Of a stretch of DNA of 64,000 bases, positions 56,243-63,595 are shown in pieces. The DNA is from an uncultured SAR116 cluster alpha proteobacterium (GTDB taxonomy: Bacteria > Pseudomonadota > Alphaproteobacteria > Puniceispirillales > Marisalimonadaceae). Positions within the stretch are counted from its first letter, which is position 1, and every line of letters starts with the position of its first letter. The notes under the pieces were generated by a model. It saw only the letters and a list, made by a program, of their open reading frames with translations. It was not told where the DNA came from and ran no database searches. The position numbers were made by a program, and so were the translations under genes. The DNA lies in NCBI GenBank assembly GCA_902558885.1, contig CACEFQ010000001.1, forward strand, positions 1-64,000, read 5' to 3'.

Positions 56243-57070
56243 TTATTCAGCTGCTTCCCTTTGAGAGTATCCAAAATTATTAAATATTTCAGAAAATATT
56301 TTTTGCAAATAATCAATCTTATGTATTTTAAGATTTGTTTCGTCCATATATAATGATCTATTAATTTCGATTTGAATTGTTTCAATGCCTATTAATGGAT
56401 TGCCATAATGCCTAGTTATATAACCACCTGCGTATGGATTATTGATTTCAACCTTAAGACCAAATTTTTCAAAACGGTTTTTAATATTATAAATTAGATT
56501 TTCAGATGAACTTTTGCCAAAATTATTTCCTAAAACAATATCAGGTTTAATTTTAAAATGCTTTAAAGCTTTAGAGGGCATAGTATGAAGATCAAAATGA
56601 TAACAAAAACCAAATTTTTTTAATAAAAATTCTAATTGCTTTGATAAAGATTTATGAAAGGGATCATAATATTCTTCCAGCATTTTTTTTGAATATGAGA
56701 TTGATAACTTTGTTTTAAAAATTGATTTATTAGAAATAATTTTAGGAAAAACACCTAAACCATATGAAAGCATTTTTTTTTCATCAGGTTGCCCAATTAT
56801 GACAACTTCATTGAACATATCATTATCTATTGACTTTCTAGATCTATTTACATCCACTACAGCTCTAGAACATTTTGCAATTAAAATATCAACACTTTCT
56901 TTTTTTATTAATTTTAAAATTTTATCTGATTGATAATCTTCAATTTTTCTTATTTTATCTAAGTCTAATTTTATATATTTTTTAAAAAGTTCTGGATAAA
57001 AACTTCCTGAATGTGGCACCGTTATTAAAACTGGATTTTTGGGGTTCTTTCTAATACTGTAAGTTACCAT
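56243..57070 (-). CDS. N-formylglutamate amidohydrolase family protein
   Basis: 275 residues. ITVPHSGSFYPELF is the conserved opening; VDVNRSRKSIDND, CYHFDLHTMPSKA and GGYITRHYGNP are family landmarks, with His/Asp/Glu side chains suited to zinc binding. Members hydrolyse N-formylglutamate at the end of histidine degradation or related formyl/amide substrates. No hut genes are nearby, so the histidine role is unproven. Divergent from the aminotransferase gene. Confidence 0.85.
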   Translation of the reverse strand: MVTYSIRKNPKNPVLITVPHSGSFYPELFKKYIKLDLDKIRKIEDYQSDKILKLIKKESVDILIAKCSRAVVDVNRSRKSIDNDMFNEVVIIGQPDEKKMLSYGLGVFPKIISNKSIFKTKLSISYSKKMLEEYYDPFHKSLSKQLEFLLKKFGFCYHFDLHTMPSKALKHFKIKPDIVLGNNFGKSSSENLIYNIKNRFEKFGLKVEINNPYAGGYITRHYGNPLIGIETIQIEINRSLYMDETNLKIHKIDYLQKIFSEIFNNFGYSQREAAE

Positions 57071-57160
57071 ATGGTTTCTATAGTTTATTTCGTTTATTAG
57101 TTCAAATCAAAAAGTGTACTATAACATATGTATTAAAAATTTTTATTTGAAAGATTTTCT

Positions 57161-58378
57161 ATGAGATATTTTGATATTCAAACACCTGCACTTGATGCAA
57201 CAAGACTTATGTTCAAAGAATTAGAAAGTGATAAGAGAACTTCTAAAATTGACTTGGGAATAGGTATATATAGAGATAAAAAAGGTGAGGCTCCTGTCTT
57301 TAAAGCAGTAAAAAAAGCTGAAACTTTATTATTACAAACTGAAGTTTCTAAATCTTATAAAACGCCTGCTGGAAACTCTGAATACTGTAAAAATATTTTA
57401 AAATTGGTTTTAGGAAAAGATATTCTTAATGAAAGAAGCAATAAAGTTGGCGCAATACAAATACCTGGAGCAGGATCTGGTTTAAGAATTGCTGGAGAAC
57501 TTATAAAAAGTAAATTAAAAAATAAAATAATATCTATCCCCAATCCGACATGGGGACAACAAACTTTTATGTTTCAAAAATCTGGTCTGAAAATCACAAA
57601 ACATAGTTATTACGATGACACAAACAATTTCTTAAATTTTGAAGATATGGTTTTAGATTTAAAGAAATTAAAGTCTGGTGATGCATTATTATTACATGGA
57701 TGTTGCCATAATCCAACGGGTGCTGACTTGAATACTGATCAATGGGAAGAAGTTGCTAAAATATGTAAAAAAAATGGAATTGTTCCCTTTATAGATTTAG
57801 TTTACCAAGGTTTGGGTAGAGGTGTTGATGAAGATGTTCTAGGTATTAGAAAATTAGTTAAAATTGTACCTGAAGTAATAATAACAATTTCATCTAGTAA
57901 AACTTTTGGTGTTTATAGAGACCGATGTGGACTGATTGCAGTCATTACTGACTCCGATAAAGTAAATAGTGACTCTTTAGAAACAATGTTAAGTGAAATT
58001 GCTCGTGAGCTTTATTTCCATCCACCAGATCATGCAGCTGAAATAATAAATATTTTATTTGATGATAAAATTTTAAAAAATGAATGGCTATTAGAAATTA
58101 GTAGAATGCAGAAAAGAATAGTTTCTCTAAGAGAAAAATTTTCAAAAAGTTTGCAAAACAAATTACAAACAGATTACTTTAGCTTTTTAAATGTTCAAAA
58201 TGGTATGTTTTCACTTTTGCCTATTTCTGAAGAAGGAATAATGACATTAAGAAAAGAAAATGGAATATACTTAATGCCTGATGGGCGTATAAATATAGCT
58301 TCTTTGCCAGAAAATAAAATAGATTTTATAGCATCTAAAATTTGCATGTTAAAAGAATTTAAAAATAGGAAGAGTTAA
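57161..58378 (+). CDS. class I aspartate/aromatic amino acid aminotransferase
   Basis: 405 residues, fold type I PLP enzyme of the AspC/TyrB subgroup. IDLGIGIYRDKKGEAPVFKAV at the start, SIPNPTWGQQTFMF with W131, HGCCHNPTGADL with N184, DLVYQGLGRG with D212 and Y215, and the Schiff-base lysine K247 in SSSKTFGVYRDRCG. It exchanges amino groups between aspartate or aromatic amino acids and 2-oxoglutarate. Single long gene followed by the thioesterase gene two bases after the stop. Confidence 0.9.
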   Translation: MRYFDIQTPALDATRLMFKELESDKRTSKIDLGIGIYRDKKGEAPVFKAVKKAETLLLQTEVSKSYKTPAGNSEYCKNILKLVLGKDILNERSNKVGAIQIPGAGSGLRIAGELIKSKLKNKIISIPNPTWGQQTFMFQKSGLKITKHSYYDDTNNFLNFEDMVLDLKKLKSGDALLLHGCCHNPTGADLNTDQWEEVAKICKKNGIVPFIDLVYQGLGRGVDEDVLGIRKLVKIVPEVIITISSSKTFGVYRDRCGLIAVITDSDKVNSDSLETMLSEIARELYFHPPDHAAEIINILFDDKILKNEWLLEISRMQKRIVSLREKFSKSLQNKLQTDYFSFLNVQNGMFSLLPISEEGIMTLRKENGIYLMPDGRINIASLPENKIDFIASKICMLKEFKNRKS

Positions 58379-58379
58379 T

Positions 58380-58823
58380 TTGCAAAAAAATCCTACAAAT
58401 CGAAGTGATTATAATTATTTTTCCAAAATGAACACAAGGTGGAATGACAATGATATTTATGGTCACTTAAATAATGTAATTTATTATGAGTTATTTGACA
58501 CTGTAGTTAACAAATGGTTAATAAAGAACAATTTAATTGATATTAAAAACGGGAATAATATTGGCCTTATAGTTCAATCAGGATGTAATTACTTCTCTTC
58601 GTTTGAATATCCAGAAGATATCGACGCAGGAATAAGAGTAACAAAAATTGGAAATAGTTCCGTCAGATATGAAGTGGGTTTATTTAAACCAAATGATGAT
58701 TTAGCATCTGCAGATGGATTTTTCATTCACGTATATGTTGATAGAGTTAGCAATAAACCAATAAATTTAGATTATGAATTTAAAAAAAAATTAGATACAA
58801 TTTACGTTGATGTAAATAATTAA
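58380..58823 (+). CDS. YbgC/4-hydroxybenzoyl-CoA thioesterase-like hot-dog protein
   Basis: 147 residues from TTG 58380, preceded by AGGAAG inside the aminotransferase end. MNTRWNDNDIYGHLNNVIYYELFD is the hot-dog thioesterase signature, with an Asp before the GH-x-NN segment acting as base. It cleaves acyl-CoA thioesters in the cytosol; chain type unknown. Likely co-transcribed with the aminotransferase. Overlaps the stop of the convergent cyclophilin-like gene by four bases. Confidence 0.82.
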   Translation: MQKNPTNRSDYNYFSKMNTRWNDNDIYGHLNNVIYYELFDTVVNKWLIKNNLIDIKNGNNIGLIVQSGCNYFSSFEYPEDIDAGIRVTKIGNSSVRYEVGLFKPNDDLASADGFFIHVYVDRVSNKPINLDYEFKKKLDTIYVDVNN

Positions 58824-59191
58824 AGTTTTTCTATTTTTACAATCTCGTTTTCTTTAATTGTTTCAATATAACTTTTTTCGAAATTACTGTCTGCCCAAAT
58901 ATTACAAGGTGAAATTAATCTAATTTCATTTTCCTTTGAAACTGGAGTTTTACCATAACCAATAGCAATAGCTGACCCTCCATTCCAGAATGCTATTTCT
59001 CCAAACTCAACTACTGCCCTAGCATTATCCTCTAGTTCAACATCAACAGGGGTTTCAAAATAAATCTCTTCCCCCCATTTTTTTACTGTTGAAGTAAAAG
59101 GTAATGCTTCATAAATCATATCTGCTGTTGGTGTATCTCGTAGCTTTAAAACTAAGTTTTTATCTTTAAATTTGAGAACAATTTTTTTCAT
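58820..59191 (-). CDS. cyclophilin-like fold protein
   Basis: 123 residues from ATG 59191 (MKKIVLKFKDKNLVL). An upstream in-frame ATG 48 bases earlier would add a Cys-rich, non-family leader. PTADMIYEALPFTSTVKKWGEEIYFETP and EVEFGEIAFWNGGSAIAIGYGKTP-type segments match the TM1367/cyclophilin_like family (PF04126), a small beta barrel related to prolyl isomerases but without the classical catalytic arginine motif. Function unknown. The tRNA-Val gene begins 66 bases beyond its start in the opposite direction. Confidence 0.75.
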   Translation of the reverse strand: MKKIVLKFKDKNLVLKLRDTPTADMIYEALPFTSTVKKWGEEIYFETPVDVELEDNARAVVEFGEIAFWNGGSAIAIGYGKTPVSKENEIRLISPCNIWADSNFEKSYIETIKENEIVKIEKL

Positions 59192-59257
59192 AAATAATTT
59201 ACTTTTTTTAATTGCTAATATAATACAATTATAACACAATTTTTTTAATTATAAAAT

Positions 59258-59332
59258 GGGACTATAGCTCAGCGGGAGAGCACTTCGTTGACATCGAAGG
59301 GGTCACTGGTTCAATCCCAGTTAGTCCCACCA
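59258..59332 (+). tRNA. tRNA-Val (anticodon GAC)
   Basis: GGGACTA pairs with TAGTCCC, then A and an encoded CCA (59330-59332). Anticodon stem CTTCG/CGAAG with loop TTGACAT gives anticodon GAC. T-arm is CTGG-TTCAATC-CCAG. The last 25 bases of this gene are repeated exactly at 60460-60484, which marks this gene as a probable integration target. Confidence 0.95.
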
Positions 59333-59333
59333 T
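59308..59333 (+). repeat. attL-like direct repeat inside tRNA-Val
   Basis: 26 bases (GGTTCAATCCCAGTTAGTCC, then CACCAT) covering the T-loop to CCA end of tRNA-Val plus one base. An identical copy occurs 1152 bases to the right. Identity ends abruptly on both sides. Confidence 0.8.
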
Positions 59334-59344
59334 TTATTTTAGTT

Positions 59345-60193
59345 TTATTTAGTTGCTGAAACATAATTTAGACAAGCCTTGTAAGTTATCTTACCATTTT
59401 TTTGTCTTTTCTTAGACATCGCTTCTATTTCTTTTTTTATACTTAAAAGTTTATAGTCTGATAAATCCTCTTCTGCTAGTAATCTAGCTCCCATGCCTAA
59501 GTTCAAAAGAAGCTCAGCATCTTTTTTAACAGTATCTTGTGTTGAAATTGAGGTATATATTTCTTCAACTTTAATATTTTTAAAACCAGAATTATTTAAA
59601 ATCTCTTCAATATATTCTTTGTCATTAAAGGCAAAAGGACCAGGATCTCTTGTTAATTTTGGATATTCTTTATTAATGTGTCGTAGAATTATATTTGTTG
59701 CAGCAGTATGGAATTCATTTTCCATCAAATTTGTCCAACATACAAAATTTAGAGAACCTCCAATTTTTATTGATTTGTTGATATTTTGAAAAGCGTGAAT
59801 AGGGTTTTTAAAAAACATAACTCCAAATCTTGATATAACTTTATTAAAATTATTTTTTTCAAAATCAAAGTTTTCAGCATCACAATTTTTAAAATCTAAA
59901 TTTTTTATTTTTGAATATTTACTTTTTGCTAAATCCAACAAAAGGTTAGAAATATCAGCTCCCAACACATAACCACTTTCTCCAACTAACTGAGATGCCT
60001 CAAAAGATGTTTGTCCACCTCCACATCCTATATCTAAAACTTTGTCACCCTCTTCGATATTAGTTTTTAAAAAAAGTGCTTTTGTTAAAATAGTTAGTCT
60101 TTCATTCATAGAATTATCATTGTCTACCCACTTATGACCATATTTTTTATTCCAATATTCAGATTGCTCATGATTAATGATAGTAGATGACAT
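59345..60193 (-). CDS. class I SAM-dependent methyltransferase
   Basis: 282 residues. VLDIGCGGGQTSFEAS is motif I, GADIS the acidic end of beta-2, NCDAENFDF motif II, and FGVMFFKNPIHAFQNI the motif III region. The fold resembles UbiE/ubiquinone-type and other Methyltransf_25 enzymes; substrate unknown. GFKNIKVEEIYTSIS follows the usual C-terminal strand pattern. It is the only full gene between the duplicated tRNA-Val ends. Its stop is 11 bases from the left repeat and it is transcribed toward the tRNA. Confidence 0.85.
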   Translation of the reverse strand: MSSTIINHEQSEYWNKKYGHKWVDNDNSMNERLTILTKALFLKTNIEEGDKVLDIGCGGGQTSFEASQLVGESGYVLGADISNLLLDLAKSKYSKIKNLDFKNCDAENFDFEKNNFNKVISRFGVMFFKNPIHAFQNINKSIKIGGSLNFVCWTNLMENEFHTAATNIILRHINKEYPKLTRDPGPFAFNDKEYIEEILNNSGFKNIKVEEIYTSISTQDTVKKDAELLLNLGMGARLLAEEDLSDYKLLSIKKEIEAMSKKRQKNGKITYKACLNYVSATK

Positions 60194-60321
60194 TATAAAT
60201 CTCTCTAAGTATGTATTTTAAAACATGATCATTAATTAAATATCAAAATGCAAACTAATTTTAGATTTAATAATTAATTAAGTAATTAGGAAAAGAGCAT
60301 AGGGTGTAACAGGTATGAAAT

Positions 60322-60410
60322 AGTCTGTTAAAATAAATTTTGATTTGCAGATTCATAATTAGTAAAATTTTTCAACAAAAGGATTGTTTTATGAGTCTGC
60401 AAAAGTCTGT
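60322..60410. repeat. cluster of AGTCTG-type repeats next to the right tRNA fragment
   Basis: AGTCTGT at 60322-60328, AATCTGC (minus strand) at 60347-60353, AGTCTGC at 60394-60400 and AGTCTGT at 60404-60410. The second and third are part of a 13-bp near-perfect inverted repeat (60344-60356 versus 60391-60403, 12 of 13 matching). Spacing and position 50-140 bases inside the right tRNA fragment resemble integrase arm-type sites. The surrounding 60194-60459 is otherwise AT-rich with no recognisable gene. Confidence 0.35.
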
Positions 60411-60489
60411 ACCTAAAAATAAAACCATATATTTCAATATCTTACAGAGTCAAACGATAGGTTCAATCCCAGTTAGTCCCACCATCTAA
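60391..60489 (+). CDS. 32-codon frame running into the tRNA-Val fragment (possible gene remnant)
   Basis: ATG with AAGGA eight bases upstream, reading MSLQKSVPKNKTIYF, then a short tail encoded by the orphan tRNA fragment (GSIPVSPTI) and stopping just beyond it. The good ribosome site contrasts with a tail that cannot be a natural protein end. This looks like the truncated start of a gene cut at the integration boundary, for example a lost element gene. It may also be noise. Confidence 0.3.
   Translation: MSLQKSVPKNKTIYFNILQSQTIGSIPVSPTI
60460..60485 (+). repeat. attR-like direct repeat: orphan 3' end of tRNA-Val
   Basis: Exact second copy of the 26 bases at 59308-59333. Upstream sequence (CAAACGATA) bears no similarity to the rest of tRNA-Val, so this is not a decayed second tRNA gene in full. 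Confidence 0.8.
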
Positions 60490-60531
60490 AAACTTAAATA
60501 ATGATTAAATTTTAGTCAGTTTCTTTTTTTT

Positions 60532-60562
60532 TTGACATGTAAATTTAAATTTTAATTATAAT
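60532..60562 (+). promoter_or_regulatory. probable promoter of the GYD-domain gene
   Basis: TTGACA (60532-60537) and TATAAT (60557-60562) are both perfect boxes, with a rather long 19-base spacer. The start would lie about 25 bases before the ATG at 60594. It sits just outside the right tRNA fragment, so the downstream gene keeps its own promoter. Confidence 0.45.
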
Positions 60563-60593
60563 ATGATTTTATAGATAAAAAGAGGAGGTATTT

Positions 60594-60917
60594 ATGAAAT
60601 TTATTATTTTAGGAAAATATACTAAACAAGGTACAGATGGGTGGTTAGACAACCCCGACGAGGACCGACGTGCAATGGTAAGTTCTTTGTCTGAAAAAAT
60701 TGGTGGTAAATTAATTGATTTGTCATACACAAGAGGTATTTATGATGTAGTTGCTACTGTAGAAGCTCCTAACTCTGATATCATGACATCTTTGAAGCTA
60801 TCAATGATGAAAACTGGTGCAATCGCAGAATTAACAATTCTTGAAGATATAGATTTAAACGCGATTGCCAGAGAGGGTGCAAAAATGATTGGTTTGTACA
60901 AAGCTCCCGGTAATTAG
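60594..60917 (+). CDS. GYD-domain protein
   Basis: 107 residues. MKFIILGKYTKQGTDGWLDNP, then GGKLIDLSYTRGIYDVVATVEAP matches the GYD family (PF08734), which forms small ferredoxin-like, probably oligomeric proteins of unknown function. The ribosome site AGGAGGT at 60584-60590 is nearly a perfect anti-SD match, uncommon in this AT-rich window, implying strong translation. Own promoter upstream. Cytosolic. First gene to the right of the duplicated tRNA end. Confidence 0.8.
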   Translation: MKFIILGKYTKQGTDGWLDNPDEDRRAMVSSLSEKIGGKLIDLSYTRGIYDVVATVEAPNSDIMTSLKLSMMKTGAIAELTILEDIDLNAIAREGAKMIGLYKAPGN

Positions 60918-61030
60918 TTACTTGCTTTTTTAATTTAGTTTTTTGATAACTCATTATTTTCAATCTAAGTTTTACAATTTATTAATTATTAATTAATGTA
61001 AATTTAAGTTTATTAGATTAAAATAATTAT

Positions 61031-62368
61031 ATGAAAAAAGCTACTGAAAATAGCATATTATCTTTCAAAGATGAACTTCATGCTAGGCCTTACATTAAGT
61101 TAGGTAATAACTTAAGAACCTTTCATTTTGCTTATTTAATTAAAGAGAATGACGAAAAGAAAAGTTGGAATTACCTAGACAAATTTTTGAGAAAAATTAA
61201 TTTTCAAAAATTACCTAATGAATCATCAAAATATTGGGTAGCAGAAGGAAAAGACTTAACTGTAAGATATGAGTGTCATACAGAATTCATTTCTTTAACC
61301 CTAATATATCCTAACAAAATTGAAAATAAAAATAAGCCTAAATTATTTGATGAAAATTTTTTAAATCTTTTACCAATTGAGTTTTTAGAAAATTTTCCAG
61401 GAGATCATTTTTTATCTACATGGATTGAGATGGTGCCATCAAATTTTAATTTCAGACCAATTGATATTGAAGATTATTTTTATCACGACAACTTTGCTGG
61501 CTCTAATGTGGCAGAAGACGGTGCTAATGTATTTATGTCATTTAAATCTGATAGAACAGACTTTCTTGGATCTGGTTTTAGAAGAGTTTTTATTCAAAAC
61601 AAAAATCTCAGAACAAGAAGAACGGGTAGACTTTTACAGAGAATTGTTGAGCTTGAAACTTATCAAGTACTTTCTTTACTAGGATTACCTCAGGTTAGGC
61701 AAGAAACATCACATTTAAGCAATCTAGAAAAACAAATTACTGAAATTACAAAATCTGTATCGAAAACAGCAAAAAAAAATTTAACCAAAAAATCGATTGA
61801 CTATCCTGATTATCAGCAAGATTTAAATGAATTATCTTATGTAGTAGCAAAAATTGAAGAAATAGATTCTTCAACAAACTATCGATTATCTGCAACTGCC
61901 GCTTATTACAAACTTGTTGAACAAAGAATACAAGATTTAAGAGAAGAGCGTTTAGAATCATTCCAAACAAGTTATGAATTTCTTAGTAGAAGGTTACAGC
62001 CTGCAATAAGAACTACTGAAGCCTTTTCAAGAAGATTAGAATCCTTGGCAACAAGAGCACAAAGGGCAGATAATTTAGTAAGAACTCAAATTGAAATGGG
62101 TGTGCAGATTCAAAATAAAAATTTGTTAGAATCAATGGAATTGAGAGCAAGAGCTCAATTACGTTTACAAGAAACTGTAGAATCTTTATCTATAGTTGCA
62201 ATTACTTACTATATAGTTGGTCTTTTAAGTACTTTGGTTGACCCAATAAATTTTGAAAAATTTTTTATAAGTAAAACAGTTTTTTTAGCGTTATGTGTCC
62301 CAATCATATTAATTCTTATTTGGTATATCGCAAAAATGGTCAGAAAAAAAATTAACAAGATAACATAA
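61031..62368 (+). CDS. DUF3422-family membrane protein
   Basis: 445 residues. The N-terminal FKDELHARPYIKLGNNLRTFHFAYL opening is diagnostic for DUF3422. A globular N-terminal domain is followed by a helical section rich in charged residues (~190-385, with RLQPAIRTTEAFSRRLESLA and TRAQRADNLVRTQIEMG). Two membrane helices lie at the C-terminus (~392-412 and 418-438), ending in a basic tail. The family is widespread in Proteobacteria with unknown function; the build suggests a membrane-anchored sensor or scaffold facing the cytosol. Confidence 0.85.
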   Translation: MKKATENSILSFKDELHARPYIKLGNNLRTFHFAYLIKENDEKKSWNYLDKFLRKINFQKLPNESSKYWVAEGKDLTVRYECHTEFISLTLIYPNKIENKNKPKLFDENFLNLLPIEFLENFPGDHFLSTWIEMVPSNFNFRPIDIEDYFYHDNFAGSNVAEDGANVFMSFKSDRTDFLGSGFRRVFIQNKNLRTRRTGRLLQRIVELETYQVLSLLGLPQVRQETSHLSNLEKQITEITKSVSKTAKKNLTKKSIDYPDYQQDLNELSYVVAKIEEIDSSTNYRLSATAAYYKLVEQRIQDLREERLESFQTSYEFLSRRLQPAIRTTEAFSRRLESLATRAQRADNLVRTQIEMGVQIQNKNLLESMELRARAQLRLQETVESLSIVAITYYIVGLLSTLVDPINFEKFFISKTVFLALCVPIILILIWYIAKMVRKKINKIT

Positions 62369-62409
62369 ATTTTTTAATTTATTTAAATACTTATTTGTTC
62401 AAAGGCAAC

Positions 62410-62862
62410 ATGGTGTACAAACTTAATACTAACAATAAAGATTATATTTCAATTAAATTTTGGTTCTTAGAGTGGGAGAAGTATGTGCAGAATAAAAATT
62501 ATTCATCAGCTATGAAATTATTTGAAAATGATGTTGTTAGTTTTGGTACTTGGATGGATATTGTTCAAGGTTTAGATCAGCTAAAATTAAATCAATGGAA
62601 AAATATTTGGCCTACTATAAGTAACTTTAAATTTTTAACAGATACGCTTTTTATTCAATTATCTCCAGATAAATTGTTTGCCAACTCTATTATAATTTGG
62701 GATTCTATTGGATATAAAAATGATGGTATTTCGTTTGAAAGAACAGGAAGAGCGACAGTAACACTAAAAAGAGATAACTTAAATTCTAATTGGAAGGGAA
62801 TACATACGCATTTTTCACTAAACAGAGGTGTTCCTCAACAATCATTTGGAAATTTTAAATAA
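62410..62862 (+). CDS. NTF2/SnoaL-like protein
   Basis: 150 residues from ATG 62410, which has AAAGG five bases upstream; the frame is open five codons earlier from TTG 62395. LEWEKYVQNKNYSSAMKLFENDVVSFGTWMDIVQGLDQLKLNQW is the helix-and-strand opening of NTF2-like folds, with later FERTGRATVTLKR and KGIHTHFSLNRG. The family groups isomerases, hydratases and binding proteins. No partner gene is adjacent. The tRNA-Pro gene follows 46 bases downstream. Confidence 0.65.
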   Translation: MVYKLNTNNKDYISIKFWFLEWEKYVQNKNYSSAMKLFENDVVSFGTWMDIVQGLDQLKLNQWKNIWPTISNFKFLTDTLFIQLSPDKLFANSIIIWDSIGYKNDGISFERTGRATVTLKRDNLNSNWKGIHTHFSLNRGVPQQSFGNFK

Positions 62863-62908
62863 AGTTGTTGTTTTTTATCTTTCAAAGATACTAAATAAAA
62901 AAATATTT

Positions 62909-62985
62909 CGGGCCATAGCGCAGCCTGGTAGCGCGTCCGTCTGGGGGGCGGGAGGTCACAGGTTCAAATCCTGTTGGCCCGACCA
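62909..62985 (+). tRNA. tRNA-Pro (anticodon GGG)
   Basis: CGGGCCA pairs with TGGCCCG, then A and an encoded CCA (62983-62985). The anticodon stem TCCGT/GCGGG closes with two wobble pairs around loop CTGGGGG, giving anticodon GGG. T-arm ACAGG-TTCAAAT-CCTGT. The gene is complete; no duplicated fragment of it was seen elsewhere. Confidence 0.93.
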
Positions 62986-63031
62986 AAAAAATAAATTAAT
63001 AAATAAAGTTAAAATAAGAATATAAATAACT

Positions 63032-63595
63032 ATGATAAAAACAATTTTTACAATTTTATTTTTTCTTTTATTAATTGTTGAAACAAATGCTAAAGAAAGT
63101 TTCATATCATTAGAAAAACTTAAAAATCATGATATAAATAAAGTTATTTTTTTAAGGCATGCCTTAGCTCCAGGTAATGGAGATCCTCCAAATTTTAATG
63201 TTAATGATTGTTATACTCAAAGAAATCTTGATAAGGCTGGAATAGTTCAAAGCAGAATGATTGGGCAATCTTTTAAAAATATAGGTATTAAATTTTCAAA
63301 AATTTACTCAAGTTTTTGGTGTAGGTGTAAAGACACAGCAATGAATATGGAAGTTGGTGAATTCAAAACACACTTGGGTTTAAATTCCTTTTATGAAAAA
63401 CATGCTGATAGAGAGACTACATTAAGAAAATTAAATAATTTAATTAAGGGTTTTAATAAATTAGGCGGACCATACTTGTTGGTTACTCACTACGTTAATA
63501 TTTTAGCTTTTACAGGTTTATCAACTTCAAGCGGAGGTATGGTTGCATATGATCTTAACACAAAAGTATCAACTCATATTAAATTAAATGACTAA
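63032..63595 (+). CDS. exported histidine-phosphatase (phosphoglycerate-mutase-like) protein
   Basis: 187 residues. A clear signal peptide (TIFTILFFLLLIVETNA, cut near residue 20) precedes KVIFLRHALAPGNGDPP, where R-H-A replaces R-H-G; the His is the phospho-acceptor. SSFWCRCKDTA is the second active-site stretch and LLVTHYVNILAFTG the second catalytic His. Exported members of this family act on periplasmic phosphomonoesters. The cysteines (CYTQRN, CRCKD) may form a disulfide. Single gene; overlaps the next convergent stop by four bases. Confidence 0.82.
   Translation: MIKTIFTILFFLLLIVETNAKESFISLEKLKNHDINKVIFLRHALAPGNGDPPNFNVNDCYTQRNLDKAGIVQSRMIGQSFKNIGIKFSKIYSSFWCRCKDTAMNMEVGEFKTHLGLNSFYEKHADRETTLRKLNNLIKGFNKLGGPYLLVTHYVNILAFTGLSTSSGGMVAYDLNTKVSTHIKLND

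Larger units (their letters stand above)
59308..60485 (+). mobile_element. putative tRNA-Val-targeted integrated segment, about 1.15 kb, no integrase
   Basis: Bounded by exact 26-bp copies of the tRNA-Val 3' end (intact tRNA at the left, orphan fragment at the right). It carries one methyltransferase gene, about 270 non-coding bases with repeated AGTCTG motifs, and a 32-codon frame ending in the orphan fragment. Such duplications are the usual footprint of tyrosine-recombinase integration at tRNA genes. No recombinase is inside, so this would be a deleted remnant, a satellite mobilised in trans, or gene capture. An accidental partial tRNA duplication is the main alternative. Confidence 0.5.

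Noticed and set aside
60460-60485. A second complete tRNA-Val gene
   Set aside because: Only the last 25 bases match; nothing upstream can form acceptor, D or anticodon arms.
62828-63025. Plus-strand frame across tRNA-Pro
   Set aside because: It spans the complete tRNA gene and has no family resemblance; a shadow frame.
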